A stretch of 64,000 nucleotides of DNA, from contig NW_005178433.1 of the NCBI RefSeq assembly GCF_000341285.1, forward strand, positions 62,001 through 126,000, read 5' to 3'. The stretch's first letter is position 1, and each line of letters opens with the position of its first letter. The translations under genes were made by a program, and so were the position numbers. Shown in pieces: positions 52,910 through 64,000 of the stretch. The notes beneath the pieces are model-generated. The model did not search any database, was not told where the DNA came from, and was given only the letters and a program-made list of their open reading frames with translations. The stretch is from Galdieria sulphuraria (lineage: Eukaryota; Rhodophyta; Bangiophyceae; Galdieriales; Galdieriaceae).

Positions 52910-54226
52910 ATGTTGGTGACCACCACTGGAGTGAGGTTTGTAGGACAGAGTTTGCGTTCAAGTTGGAGAATTAAAAGCTTTCAAACTGAAGAGTTGAGGT
53001 ACAATAGCCATAAGCTGTTCAATCACTATAATTATCTATTTTGGTCGCCAAGTATTCAGTCAATACCGTGTTCTGTTAATCAGGTTCCAAGCCAATTGAG
53101 GATCATTCCACAAGGAACAATTCCAAAGTATAGCTGTTGCTCGTTTCAGTTTAGTTCTTTTTGTACCGGAAAGAATGAAGGAGTGGAAAAGATAAAAAGC
53201 TCTTCAAAGAATAGTGGCGAAGGCTTTCCACCAAGCAGAGCAAGAGAAGTAGACTCATCGGTGACCAAGTTGAACTACAATTCTCAAGAAAGGACTGGAC
53301 TGATTTTTCCTGGTCTTCCAGTGGGTCTCGTTTCGGGGTTTTTAGGCTCCATGGCTGGTATTGGAGGAGCTGTCTTTGCAATACCTTTGCTTTGTAGATT
53401 TGGGGGGTTTCGTCAGAGGATTGCGGCAGGTTCCACTCTCTTTGCTGTATTTGGCACAGCAGCCTCTAGTGCATATGCTTTCCATCAAGCTGGTCAAGTG
53501 GATCACTTTACAGCACTAAACTTGTCTCTAGTTGGACTGTTAGCTGCACCAGTAGGCGCTCTTTTTTCAAACTCAGTCAGTAGTGGAATTTTACGTCGCT
53601 CTCTTGGTATTTTTTTAATGTTCATTTCTCCCTTAATGTTTATTCGACTGTTCTTACAAAGTACTTCAAGTACTTCAGAGATAGTCCCACATTTGGAAGA
53701 GAATATTGATGAGAACAACTCCGAAAGTAATTTAGTGCCTACTCGATTTGTAACTACGACTGAGGACTATGTTGCAGTTTCAATGAATGGATGGAATGAT
53801 GTTATTCATCCATGGAAGCACTTTTCAAAGGAACGACTTACTTTTCTCTCTGTTACTGGTGCTACTGTAGGGTTTTTATCGGGCTTCTTAGGGGTGAGTG
53901 GTGGGACTTTGTTCACACCAGTTATTTCATTTATTGGTTGTTCTGATGGTTCGCGAGATTTCCACACAATCTTGGGTACTTCATTTATGGCGATGACATT
54001 ACCTGCAGTTACTGGGGGTATTGCATATGCATTGAAAGGTAGTGTGAGATATAGTCTGGTTCCTTCTTTGTGTCTAGGCACCGTAGCTGGTGCTGCTGTG
54101 GGAAGTCGAGTAGCTTTACAGCTTCCTGATAGTTTTTTAAAAGTCGGTATGGCTGTTGTATTTTCATTAGTTGGTTATCGTATTTACAGAGTTCCTATTC
54201 ATTCGAGACAAAACTTGCGAAAGTAG
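52910..54226 (+). CDS. TauE/SafE (TSUP) family membrane transporter 2
   Basis: Intronless, 438 aa from ATG 52910. After a ~125-residue low-acid leader (possible transit peptide) the TSUP fold starts at LIFPGLPVGLVSGFLGSMAG, followed by GGAVFAIPLLCRFGGFRQRI, TAASSAYAF and a second half with GATVGFLSGFLGVSGGTLFT. The repeated GLxSGFLGxxxGxGG motif, once per half, is the TSUP hallmark. This layout is closer to bacterial YfcA-type proteins than the copy at 11013. An anion such as sulfite or a sulfonate is the likely substrate class; the compartment is uncertain. Confidence 0.85.
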   Translation: MLVTTTGVRFVGQSLRSSWRIKSFQTEELRYNSHKLFNHYNYLFWSPSIQSIPCSVNQVPSQLRIIPQGTIPKYSCCSFQFSSFCTGKNEGVEKIKSSSKNSGEGFPPSRAREVDSSVTKLNYNSQERTGLIFPGLPVGLVSGFLGSMAGIGGAVFAIPLLCRFGGFRQRIAAGSTLFAVFGTAASSAYAFHQAGQVDHFTALNLSLVGLLAAPVGALFSNSVSSGILRRSLGIFLMFISPLMFIRLFLQSTSSTSEIVPHLEENIDENNSESNLVPTRFVTTTEDYVAVSMNGWNDVIHPWKHFSKERLTFLSVTGATVGFLSGFLGVSGGTLFTPVISFIGCSDGSRDFHTILGTSFMAMTLPAVTGGIAYALKGSVRYSLVPSLCLGTVAGAAVGSRVALQLPDSFLKVGMAVVFSLVGYRIYRVPIHSRQNLRK

Positions 54227-54323
54227 AAGAGTAGTTCGATGGGAGTGGTTCAAATAAAACTGGTTAAACATTATTCTTCTTTTGCATTTTGCAATTGGGG
54301 TGTGATTTACTTCTCTGTTTTGC

Positions 54324-56646
54324 ATGTCGCGTGTCACAGTCGCTAATCGGCAACATGTCGCTCAACTCGACTACTTTCATAAAGGGTTTAGGAATCTCCC
54401 CGAGGCTCCCACTTTATATCCATCAGAAGAAGAGTTCAAGGACCCTATAGTATATATACAGAAAAATAGAGCACTCATTTCTTCCTTTGGTATAGCAAAA
54501 ATAGTGCCACCCAAGTCGTGGAAACCTCCGAGACTCTTCAACGACAAGAAGAAATTTGAAACTAAAAAGCAAAATATCTATCAACTATGTAACCGAATCA
54601 CTCCACATGACCTTTTCATGCTTCTATTGCGAAAGTTCTTAACGAAAAGGGACCCCAAGAAGGCGGATAAACTTGGTGAGACTTGGACAGATTTGGAAAG
54701 CTCTGAAATAATGATAAGTGGAAACGCCATTGACTTGTATAATTTATTTTTGGAAGTTTTGTCGCGTGGTGGATATGACCAAGTTACATCAACAGATAAC
54801 TGGCATCAAATTCTTCAGTCCCAGCTGATTCTAGGCAGTGTGGACGATAGAGCTCCAAAATTGCTGCAGTATATTTACAGGGATTACTTATTGGAGCTGG
54901 AATATGAGCAGAAAAGAAAGGCTGGGGCTCCACAATGGAAGAAGGAAATTAGCGAAACTAGTAACGTTGTGTCACAAAACTCCTCGAGTTCCACAAATTC
55001 CTGTCTTAACACAGAAAAAATGAACAAGAAGAGGAGACTGGTCGAGGAGGATGAACATGTCGGTTTATCCTTGAAAGATGCTCTTATTGCAGTTGTTTTA
55101 TATTTTAAAGACACATTGGACGATGAGGATGATTGTCTTATCTGTTCAAAGAGACTGGACCATAAAACTGATTGTCTGACAGCATTTTGCAAAGAGTGTG
55201 ATCCTCTTAACAAGCAAAAATTTGGTTTCTTGGAAGGATGCGTCGTGAACATTGAGGAGCTCAAAGAATATTCAGAGATATTTCGTCGTCAATGGTTTCT
55301 TGCGAGGAAATCGCGTTATGGCATCTGCCCGAAGGAAGAAAAGCTTTTACATGAACCTCCCTATCTGGAAGCAGAGTACTGGAGACTCGTTGATAGTTCA
55401 CAAGATGCAGTCAGTGTGTATTATGGATCTGACTTATTCACTAATCTCTGTGGAAGTGGTTTTCCTTCTTTTGAAGGAAGGGAAAAGTTTATGGAGGAAA
55501 ATGTTAAGAGTTCAAGTGCTAGAGAACAATATGACAGGTACCTTCTGCATCCTTGGAATCTAAATGTACTGCCAGAACTTGGCTCCTCTTTGCTTTCATG
55601 TCTGAATGTGAAGATTCCTGGAATCACTATTCCTTGGCTTTACATTGGAATGTTATTTTCCTCGTTTTGTTGGCATAATGAAGATTCCTATATGTATTCT
55701 CTTAATTATATGCACGAAGGAGAGGGAAAAGTCCGTATGGTTTTGAAGTTTCTTTTAATCATACTCATTTTTTATTTGTTGCTAGATTTGGTATGGATGT
55801 TCTGGTGGAACGAATGCCGCATTATTTGAAGCAAGCCTGTCCCTTTGTATTCCTGAATTATTTGATACAAATCCCGATCTATTATATAATATGGTTACCA
55901 CAGTGAATCCTTTGCGATTGTTTGAAAAAGGTACCACAGTTTGTAGAACAATTCAATATGCTGGAGAGTTTATAGTCACCATGCCACAAGCATACCATGC
56001 GGGGTAATGCTGCATGCATTTTCATTCAACTGAAAAACTCACAATATCCAGTTTTTCTTTAGGTTATACGTGTGCTGAAGCCGTTAATTTTGCTTGCACT
56101 GATTGGTTACCGTTTGCTTGGGCTGCCCATTCCCGATACATAAAGTTTTCACGAGCCCCTGCCTTCACATTAGAGGAACTGTTTATAGGAGTTATCAACT
56201 CCCCAGACTTTCTGACCAAAACTTGCTCAAGTGAAGCTAAATATTTATTGAAGTATATTCAAAAGATTGTCAACTTTGAATTGAGTCAAAGAAACAAGTG
56301 CTTTGCACTGTGTCCTAGAATAGTGTGTGAAAACAAACTTCAAAGTTTGGGTGAATGTTCGCTGTGTAAGCATGGTTGTTTCTTTTCGTCTCTAATTGTG
56401 CTAGGAAATGAAGATGAAGTTGTAACATTTTGTCTTCATCATGTTAAGGAAGCAGCATCTTATCCCAGTCGACGAGAGCTTATCTTTTCCTACAAGTATA
56501 GTATGGAAGAACTGAATTTATTGGTTTCAAGAGCACAAGAGCTCGTTCGTCAGAGACAAGGAAATCAAGTAACGCAGAAAGAAAATGGCTTTAAAAAAAC
56601 TGCCATTGAAAATATTGTGATTGCTTGTTCTGACCAAAAAGTATAG
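54324..56646 (+). CDS. KDM5/JARID1-like JmjC histone demethylase
   Basis: Exons 54324-55730, 55786-56003 and 56052-56646 give 739 aa. Domain order: JmjN (PEAPTLYPSEEEFKDPIVYI), ARID (IDLYNLFLEVLSRGGYDQVT), a reduced Cys-rich PHD-like patch (CLICSKRLDHKTDCLTAFC), JmjC (FCWHNEDSYMYSLNYMHEGE, KIWYG; second Fe ligand side YHAGFSLGYTCAEAVNFA) and a C-terminal C5HC2-like zinc region (CPRIVCENKLQSLGECSLC). The Fe(II) ligands H, E/D and H are present. The plan matches KDM5 (H3K4 demethylase), but the PHD fingers are reduced and the protein is less than half the length of human KDM5 (about 1,500-1,700 aa). The acceptor of intron 2 was chosen because only it restores the FSLGYTC block. Confidence 0.88.
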
Positions 56647-56778
56647 AAGTTATTTTCTGTTGAAGATTTGAGTTATGTTTCCATTTGCTATTCAACTTGC
56701 TTAGCATGAACATTTGAACTTATCATTCTTCATGAACTGTTATATAATTCCATGTAAACCAGTAGATTTGTCAGCAAT

Positions 56779-57827
56779 CTATAGGAATGCTCCTCTAAAA
56801 TGCCTAGAACTTCCAAGAGCACCTTCTGGAGACGTTTGAAATTTATCGACGACTTGATTTAGAAGGTGGAGTGCCTTGGTGATTGCAGTTAAATAACTCA
56901 CGACTAGCGTATCATTGTAGTCTTCTTCAAGTTCCTTCGAAAGACTAAACATTTTTCCTCCCACCGAAGCCAGTTGACTGTGGATACTATTCAATTCCCG
57001 CAATATGTTTGCATCTTTTGGAATGTTTCCTTTTAGTGTCATTTCTAAAAAGCTACGAAGAACTTTCATTCGAAATAACAGCATTCTTACTGCGCTAGAA
57101 ACACTATGAAGAGAATAAAGAACTATCCATTTGTTAGTAAAAGAGGAACAAGGTTTTAAATGTAATAACGTTACTCACCTGATGAAGCACTTGAGTCATC
57201 ATTTATACCCGTTCGGGCAACGTGTTCCAACGAGATCCTTTCTACTTGACTACTTGCCACCTGAAAGGAAATGGGAGTCAAGGACAGCTGTGGCTGATTA
57301 TCTTGAAAATGGACATCACAAGCATATAGAGAGGCAGGAAGTTCTCCTTTGATATAGGAAAACTCGGTATCCAAGCAGAGAAATAGTGGGTTCTCCGTAA
57401 GCGCCGTCATAAACTTGTGAAAAGAGATATCTCCAGGAAGAATAGAGTTGCCAGTTGAATACCAACCAAATATTTCCAAATGAGGGAAAATGGTTTTGTA
57501 TTGTTCCTTTCTCGAATACAGAAAGGCTATGTCCACCTTTGTGGTAGGATCCTCACACTGTTCACTCAAACTCAACTTGAATTGTGTTAATTCGAAGCAG
57601 TTGCTGATTTCTATAGTCCTTCCGTTTTGAATACCCAACAGGCAACCCAACACTCTACATCGTGAACCTTCAGACTCGGCCTTTGGAAAGTTTGTCTTCA
57701 TCGTACTTGACGATAAAGGAACTCCAAGAGCTACTGCACTGCGAACATAGTGGTCACTTATTGCAAGAATTACACCAGGGTGAAGAGAAACAGAAAGCGA
57801 ACTATCCTGTGTTGTTTGAGACACCAT
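56779..57827 (-). CDS. CSN6: COP9 signalosome subunit 6
   Basis: Exons 57827-57179 and 57089-56779 (89-nt intron, longer than most here) give 319 aa. The N-terminal MPN domain is of the MPN-minus type: SVSLHPGVILAISDHYVRSA, GCLLGIQNGRTIEISNCFEL, LEIFGWYSTG. It lacks the JAMM metal motif (no HxHx10D). The C-terminal helices (MKVLRSFLEMTLKG, TLVVSYLTAITKALHLLNQV) match CSN6. CSN6 pairs with CSN5 in the deneddylase that removes NEDD8 from cullins, including CUL4, which DET1 (at 11) partners with. Confidence 0.92.
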
Positions 57828-58040
57828 CTCTTTACCAACGACCTTACTGCCAATGTGAACACAATAATTGGAAGGAATTAGGTGCAAAGGAAAATGTTAG
57901 TCTTTCATCGTATCTCAGTGTAGCAATATTTTATTTAATGATAGAAAAGTGTTGAACTATTAAACAATTCCTTTTTGACAGAATGGTTTTAGAGATTTGG
58001 TTAATTTCGGAAATGTCGAAAGGGAGAACTTGTGAGTTGT

Positions 58041-60318
58041 ATGGAATTGGAAAGCAAGAATAACTCCCCAGAAACTGGACAGACTGCAAAAGTTGAATCT
58101 TCCTCAAGTTCAGTCAAAGGTTCCAACGTTACTGCTACAGATACTACTGTGAATAGCGAGGCCTCCACCTCGAGTGTCTATTCTCAGGTTGGAAAACCTA
58201 ACCTATTTAAGACTCCACCAGAAGTGCTTACACAAAAAAATAAAAAAGACTGGCGTAAGGTTTCCTTGACTAACAAACTTTACGGAGAAAAGACCCGTTC
58301 ACGCTTCCAACTCGGTATAGTCCCTGAAATGCAACAGCGAAATGAAAGGACGAGTTTATTGGAAAAGAGTAAGTAGTTTGCACGGCAAAATTTCCTTACA
58401 TAGAACTAATGTTGTAGCTACTTTGGGAAAGCGCGTAACGAATCTGGTTCGTGGTTTCTGGAAAAGAGGAGAGGGCGATCCTCCTTCAGGAGCCGAGCTA
58501 AGGCAAAGCCCTTCATTTGACGCATTCCAATACTCTCGTAACGGAAAGCAAACTTCAGCCACAGATTATGGCGACAGCGACTTGAACTCAAAGGACCTTG
58601 ATATGAACCATGTTGATATAGACCAAGGAACAGACAGTGCCACAATAGAAGAATATGATGAATTTGATGTCCGTCAGAGTCCCCCTGGTGAAGAGAATCC
58701 TACACTTGAAGAAGATTTGAGTCGTTCGGAGCTTGCAAAGCACTTAGTTGGAGACATTGGGAATATGTTGAAGGCCTTTATTGGATTGAATTTTTTATAT
58801 GTCTCCTATGCATTTGCCCATGCAGGTCTTATTCGTGGTACGATTGGTTTGATAGTGATTGCACTTATTACAGAGCACTGTTGTTTGTTATTGGTACAAG
58901 TAGGTAAAAATACTCTTGAGATGCTCCTTTGCTCAATCTTTTCAAGGTAAAGAATCAGATGCCAGAAGCAGATGATCCATCTTTTCGAATAACGTATGGA
59001 GACTTGGGAAAATACGTTTTGGGTGGCATTGGAGAAAAGTTAGTTAATGGTGCTCTTATATTGACCCAGTTCGGGTATTGTACGGGATATCTTATTTTTT
59101 TAGGACAAACCTTGCATGATTTGTTTGGTGCCTCCGTCTCACCATCAGTGTTTGTTTTGATCCCATTGCCTATTCTTATTCCTTTATCGATGCTACGTTC
59201 ACTGCGCTCATTGGCACCGTTCTCTTTAGCTGCCAATTTCTCTCTTTTGATCGGCTTCATCGCAGTGATAAGTTATATAGGCAGTCACTTTAGATGGCAA
59301 CCAAGTAGTCCCAGTATAACCCAATTTCCTATTTTTTTTGGACAAATCACTTCAGCGTTAGAAGGAATCGGTCTTGTTGTCCCTGTAGAACAAAGCATGA
59401 AGAGTCGAAAACATTTCAAGATGGTAATTGAAGTTGCCATTGGCATCCTATCAGGTGTTCTTCTGGTAGTTGGAGCATTGGGGTTTGTCACTTTTGGAGA
59501 GAATACAAGATCAATCATTGTTCTTAATATGGTGAGTGGCATAAGGACAGTTTTTTCATTCTTATTATTCTTCTTTCTGTCTTACAGGGGAACAGTCCAG
59601 TTGTCGGATTGGTTAAAATTGTATTATGTATTGGTATATTGTTCACCTATCCTTTGCAATTAGTTCCCATTGTTCAAGCAGCTGAAGACTGGTTAGCAGG
59701 ACGAACAATTACTAGCTCTCATGGTGAGCCATTAGAAGAGTATCATGAAGAAGAGGAAGAAGGGGAGTTTTCTATGGATGAAGTGAGTTCAGAATCTGAA
59801 GATCTTGATTCAGCAACGGAAGAAGCAGTCCCAAAGGAATTGGACATTGGAGATGGAGAAAACTATTACCAGAGAGACAATTTAGGGGATGGCTCTGACT
59901 TGAGCGATGAAACTTCGGAACCCGAATGGGCGAATGACGAGGATTTACAACATGTAAAACGCCGCAGCTTGTTTGAACGCAACCCAAAGAACGTGATGGC
60001 CAGATTGACTATTGTATTTGGAACTGCTGCAACGGCAGCGTTGGCAGGTTCCAGTTTTGGGCTTTTTCAAGCGCTAGTGGGGTCCTTAGGTTAGTGTTTA
60101 TTTTGTTGGCTTTAGCATTCATGAATGTCCTCTATTTGATAGGAGCAGCATCCTTGGCGTACATATTTCCATCTTTATTTCACCTCAAACTTTTTCGGAC
60201 ACAACTGACACTGAGTGAAAAAACAAAAAACATGATCATTCTTATATTCGGATTGGTAGGAATGGTCATTGGAACTTATGTGTCCATCATGGAAATGCAA
60301 AAGAATCCGGAGTATTGA
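58041..60318 (+). CDS. amino acid/auxin permease family (AAAP) transporter 2, vacuolar-type
   Basis: Exons 58041-58368, 58418-58899, 58947-59531, 59588-60089 and 60143-60318 give 690 aa. The first ~200 residues are a disordered hydrophilic N-terminus; about 11 hydrophobic segments follow. AAAP marks include GNMLKAFIGLNFLYVSYAFA and LILTQFGYCTGYLIFLGQTL, and SLGAASLAYIFPSLFHLKLF. A large acidic loop (about 555-625, EEEEEGEFSMDEVSSESEDL type) sits between membrane helices. The SLC36/AVT3-like order suggests a vacuolar or lysosomal amino-acid exporter. The long acidic loop is unusual for the family. The gene shares a 213-bp divergent gap with CSN6. Confidence 0.83.
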
Positions 60319-60707
60319 GAGACTTTTCAAGACATTTTTATACATTTGTAATCGCATTAGTTTTACTAGTTTGGAACAAATACTTCTTTAATGGGTTTGC
60401 GAGTTGAAATGTAAATTGAACTTCACGATGCTTTTTAGCTTTTGGTGTCCAAATTTTCAAATTAAACAGCCATATATTTTTCTTGGTTCTGTTACATTCT
60501 TTGATCGCTTCATCGAGTACATACCCATCAAAATATGCAACTTTTTTGTTGGCATTGTATCAAAGTTGATGATACAAAGGTAGTCTAAAGGAAATGCTTC
60601 GAACTTGGTAATGCTTTTATATTTGACAGTTTCATAGGTAGGTCAAGTAGAAAAATAATGACAAATTGATTCTGTATTTTGGCGCCAAGAAAGAATACTT
60701 GGCGAAA
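60319..60707. other. intergenic, ORC1 promoter region
   Basis: 389 bp between the AAAP gene and ORC1. Apart from the E2F-like palindrome near its end, nothing else is recognised. Confidence 0.5.
60677..60688 (+). promoter_or_regulatory. E2F-like site upstream of ORC1
   Basis: TTTTGGCGCCAA, containing the perfect palindrome TTGGCGCCAA and the E2F consensus TTTSGCGC, lies 20 bp before the ORC1 ATG. ORC1 is a classic E2F target, and red algae carry E2F-DP and retinoblastoma proteins. The same palindrome also occurs inside the BSD gene coding sequence (2666-2675), so the match alone is not proof. Confidence 0.55.
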
Positions 60708-62822
60708 ATGCAAAGCGCTGGAAAGCGTAGAGTAAGAACCACAACAAGAAAACAAAAGGCGGAGAAACACAAAGTTACTGGTTCAAATTCTCGCAGAAAA
60801 ACGAAAAGAAGAAAGACTCAAACCATAGCAGCTCAAGAATCTTCCTTGCCTGAGAGAATTTACATAGTGAGACAAGTGGAAGCTGAAAGAAATACCTTTA
60901 GTGTGCCGTTTGTCGAAGTGTTACAGACTCGAGATAAAAAAGGCTCTAAAATTTCCAGAAAGAGGATTCAAGTATTAGAAGATATAGAAACCACAATTTC
61001 CATCGGCGACACAGTGTTGTTGTGTTCCGACAGAGAGGATTTTCCTTTTATTGCTCGTGTAGAGGATATCATTGTAAAGCCTCGTGTCACTACTGCGCAA
61101 AAAAAACAGCAAAACTGGCAACACGGAAAAAATTGCAGTATGTGGCTCTCTTTACGCTGGTTTTATCAACCTTTTGAGATTGGTATGAATTTTTTGGAGA
61201 CAATCCGCTAACGTGTATTCACACAGATATATTTATTTTAGTTGTGCCATCAGAGATTGCATTTGACGATGATGACGTTCTCTTGAGCAATCATATCGAC
61301 AAGAACAGCATTGAATGTTATTTAGATAAATGCCAAATAGCTTTTCCAACGGAGAAACCAGTAGACAGCCACTGTCCTGTCTTCAAGTGTAGATATTTCT
61401 ATGATTGCATCACAACAAACACTAGGAGTTTGAAGATGGAGGACAAGCTTATTCTATTACAAACACATAGTAACAGCGGCTTTGTTCGAAACAAAGAAGC
61501 TAAACTATTGTTGAAGCCTTTAGATAATGATTTAGCGGACTCGAGGATAACCACGAGTGTTCTAGTTGGGAGAGAACCAGAGATCGAAAGAATAAAAGAG
61601 TTTCTCACGCAGTCCATTCTAGACGTTTGTCAAGGTAGAAGTAAAGGTTAGTGTTGTTCCCCAATTTTAGAATTTGACTGATGAGAAACATAATAAGGAG
61701 AGCGTTCGTTGTATATCAATGGAGTTCCAGGGACTGGAAAGACAGCTAGCGTTCGTCATGTTCTCAAGGATTTAAATGAAAGTTCGAGTTTTAATAGTAA
61801 ATTTGTCACTGTGGAAATCAATGGTATGCTTCTTTCAGATCCGCAAGAGGCATATTCTTTACTCTATTCGACTATCTTTAAGAAATTTGTTGGTTCTATG
61901 AAAGCAGCACAACAGCTTGATCGCTACTTCGGTGAAGGTAAGACGGGAAGACAGATTCCGAAGAAACGCAATTACAGTTGCCTTTCTTGCATTGTTGCTG
62001 TATTGGACGAATTAGATGTGCTGCTTTCGAGAAAGCAAAAAGTCGTATACGATTTTTTAGAGTGGTGTGCCCGCGAGAACTCACCTCTGGTCGTCGTTGC
62101 TATAGCCAATACAATGGATCTTCCAGAACGTGTTCTGCAACCTCGCATAGGTTCGCGTCTTGGTGTTAACAGGTTATCTTTTTCACCCTACTCGAGTGCA
62201 CAGTTGAGAAATATTTTAGACTCGCAAATTCCAGTTTTGCTACATTATTCGCTTGATAAATTTGAGTCTTTAGCGGTAAGGCCTGAAATTTATTGAAAAT
62301 TTATCTAATAATATGTTGTATTACCAGCTTGAACTTTGCTGCAAGAAAGTGGCCTCAGTAACTGGAGATGTCCGAAGAGCGTTGCATGTATGTCAACGTG
62401 CAATAGAAGTTGCTCAAAGCGAGGGAAGTGACCTAGTTCGAATGACACACATCCAGGAAGCTTTTGTTACAATGTACAGTCGAGGCCCTGTACTTTCTGT
62501 TGCTCAACTCTCGTTGGCTGAGAAAGTTGTCTATTGTGCCGCGTTGCTTTGTGAGAGGCACTATGGAGCAGATTCTATTTTTCTAGCCAGACTAGTTAAA
62601 CATGCTCTCGAACTTAGTCAAAGATTAAGTTTACATTTGGATCTTGAGACTGGGAAAATTTTGGAGATATGCTGTAACCTTTCATTTTCAAGACATATAA
62701 CTTTACAGTGGAACGCTGTGGAAAGTTTCAATAAGATTTTGTGTAATGTTCAATTTGATGACTTTTGCTATGCCGTTCAAGGCACTGTATTTTATGATAT
62801 CTTGAACAATTTGTTAAAATAG
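60708..62822 (+). CDS. ORC1: origin recognition complex subunit 1
   Basis: Exons 60708-61182, 61242-61646, 61698-62275 and 62328-62822 give 650 aa. A basic N-terminus is followed by a BAH domain (about 60-190: TISIGDTVLLCSDREDFPF, LRWFYQPFEI) and the AAA+ core: LVGREPEIERIKEFL, Walker A GVPGTGKTASVRHVL, Walker B IVAVLDELDVLLSRKQKVVY, sensor 1 VVVAIANTMDLPE, and the ORC/CDC6 box ERVLQPRIGSRLGVNRLSF. A winged-helix C-terminus follows the helical lid (VASVTGDVRRALHVCQRAIE). ORC1 binds origins and ATP to load MCM. The BAH domain marks it as ORC1 rather than CDC6. Confidence 0.95.
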
Positions 62823-62892
62823 TTGCATCACGATTTTATTCTGACTATTTATCAGAAGCATTTGAGAATAAATTTTGATAAAGTTTATTTAA

Positions 62893-64000
62893 TCATGAAT
62901 TTTCACAAGTCTCGCTGTTGTTAGTGTTGGATGGATAGACAACGTTGGTAGATTGTTGTAGCCACCATAATAATTGTGAATATCGTTTTCGTATCACTTC
63001 CGGTGTTTTTCCATCACCTAAAATTTTGGCAAGTGCTAGGAATGTCCTTTCTGTGGCACCAAAAGCCCTGACTTGTGATAATAGTTTCTTATCATCTTCA
63101 TGTGAAAAATGTACTTTCACATCTCCATCAACAATCAACCAGTTGCTAGAGTTGTCAAATTCCAATCGAGTCGTCATTGTTCCATTATTGGTTTCTTCCA
63201 TGTCAATGTTTTCCAAACACCTCTCCTTTTCGCATTTTTTCCGGTCTTCTTCCAATGCTTGCTGTCTTAATCGCTTAGCAAGTTTTCTCGCTTCTTGCTT
63301 GTGTCTCTCATTCTCTCTTATCTTCTGTCGTCGCCTTTTCTGTCTCTGTTTCCACATCCGCTGCAAAATAACTTGGTCTCTATGAGGTAGCAAATTTATT
63401 TCAATTTGTTTCCATGCATTATCGCCATATAGATAGACACCGTGTTCTAATATTCGCCATTCTTCACTGGATAGTGGTCTTTGTCTTTCGATGACCAAAC
63501 GTTTCACCGGATTGTCCCTAATAGAGTCTCTATATAAAATATTCAAAGCAGACCAGATTCGACTTACGGTGCATGACGACCACTCAAAAATCTATACCTT
63601 CTCCAAACTTCATCGTACTGTTTTGAAGGAAGCAATCGTTCATAGCTAAGTTTGACAAAATAAGAGCATTCCAATGATAATAAATATCTAACATACTTTT
63701 CCAACCAGTCTGAGCCATATTCACGAATAAGTGTTGCAATCAAACTGTCTTCAGCACTACTCCACTGATCTTCTGAAGATAACGTCGACTTCACTTGGTT
63801 GACATCTATGTATTGCGCATCCAATATGGAATGATTTGAACCCATATAGAAACTATATTTTGGGAGTTTTGGAAATAATTCTTCGTCCAAATAAGGGCAA
63901 AAAGTTTCCAACAACTTCTGTATATCAGAGCTTTGTAAACAATCACATTTGTCGGTCAATGATAATAAATCCGGAACAATGCGTAATATTGGAGTGTCAA
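62893..64000 (-). CDS. Myb/SANT-repeat protein, 5' part beyond window
   Basis: Exon 2 is 63517-62893 and exon 1 runs from at least 64000 to 63568, with a 50-nt intron; the frame stays open to the window edge, so the true start is outside. Three Myb/SANT-like helical blocks are seen: EDQWSSAEDSLIATLIREYG, then RPLSSEEWRILEHGVYLYGD and HFSHEDDKKLLSQVRAFGA. Between blocks two and three is a very basic, Lys/Arg-rich coil (KQRQKRRRQKIRENERHKQE). This resembles GON4L-type Myb proteins or other DNA-binding chromatin factors, but no single family is certain. It ends 70 bp from the convergent ORC1 stop. Confidence 0.7.

Overview
This is nuclear DNA of a compact, AT-rich eukaryotic genome. Almost every multi-exon gene is split by tiny GT-AG introns of about 39-65 nt, and intergenic gaps are often under 250 bp and sometimes only 2-40 bp. 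The gene set (DET1, COP9 subunit CSN6, a probable plastid membrane protein, peroxisomal PEX12, UFMylation, two TSUP carriers) and the intron style best fit a cyanidiophyte red alga of the Galdieria type. The taxon is inferred from content and style; no marker gene was compared.

Layout. 0-6.1 kb: DET1, a BSD-domain protein, a probable plastid membrane protein, STK19-like and the ADP/ATP carrier. 6.4-10.8 kb: ankyrin protein, a small Arg/Gly-rich protein, UFC1 and PEX12. 11-15.4 kb: TSUP transporter 1, then on the minus strand an RHD3/Sey1-like GTPase and a RAD51D-like recombinase. 15.4-19.8 kb: two ribosome-biogenesis DEAD-box helicases, DBP9 and DBP4, transcribed divergently from one 321-bp gap. 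19.9-25.2 kb: SDR oxidoreductase, mitochondrial carrier, SGF29-like SAGA subunit, SNAP-25-like SNARE. 25.3-31.6 kb: a PHD/HARE-HTH chromatin protein, a candidate 49-aa microprotein, a coiled-coil protein, a methyltransferase and SEC61 beta. 33-36.3 kb: amino-acid transporter 1 and GABA transaminase. 36.3-40.3 kb: a gene-poor island. 40.3-48.9 kb: tandem CCCH zinc-finger protein, ELP2 and an NCoR/SNT1-like SANT protein. 49-54.2 kb: proline dehydrogenase, a CxxCxGxG zinc protein, ribosomal protein L13, a 60-aa ORF, a SURF6/Rrp14-like protein and TSUP transporter 2. 54.3-64 kb: KDM5-like demethylase, CSN6, amino-acid transporter 2, ORC1 and the 3' part of a Myb/SANT protein cut by the window end.

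Functional themes. Chromatin and transcription are strongly represented (DET1, SGF29, KDM5, NCoR-like, PHD-HARE, ORC1, ELP2). Ribosome biogenesis (DBP9, DBP4, SURF6-like) and organelle transport (ADP/ATP carrier, SLC25, two TSUP, two AAAP) are also prominent. GABA transaminase and proline dehydrogenase are both amino-acid catabolic enzymes, and the two AAAP carriers would fit amino-acid handling. Exon junctions were worked out by hand by requiring GT-AG borders, matching phase and continuity with the known family; they are predictions. I saw no tRNA, rRNA, CRISPR array, transposon or viral remnant.
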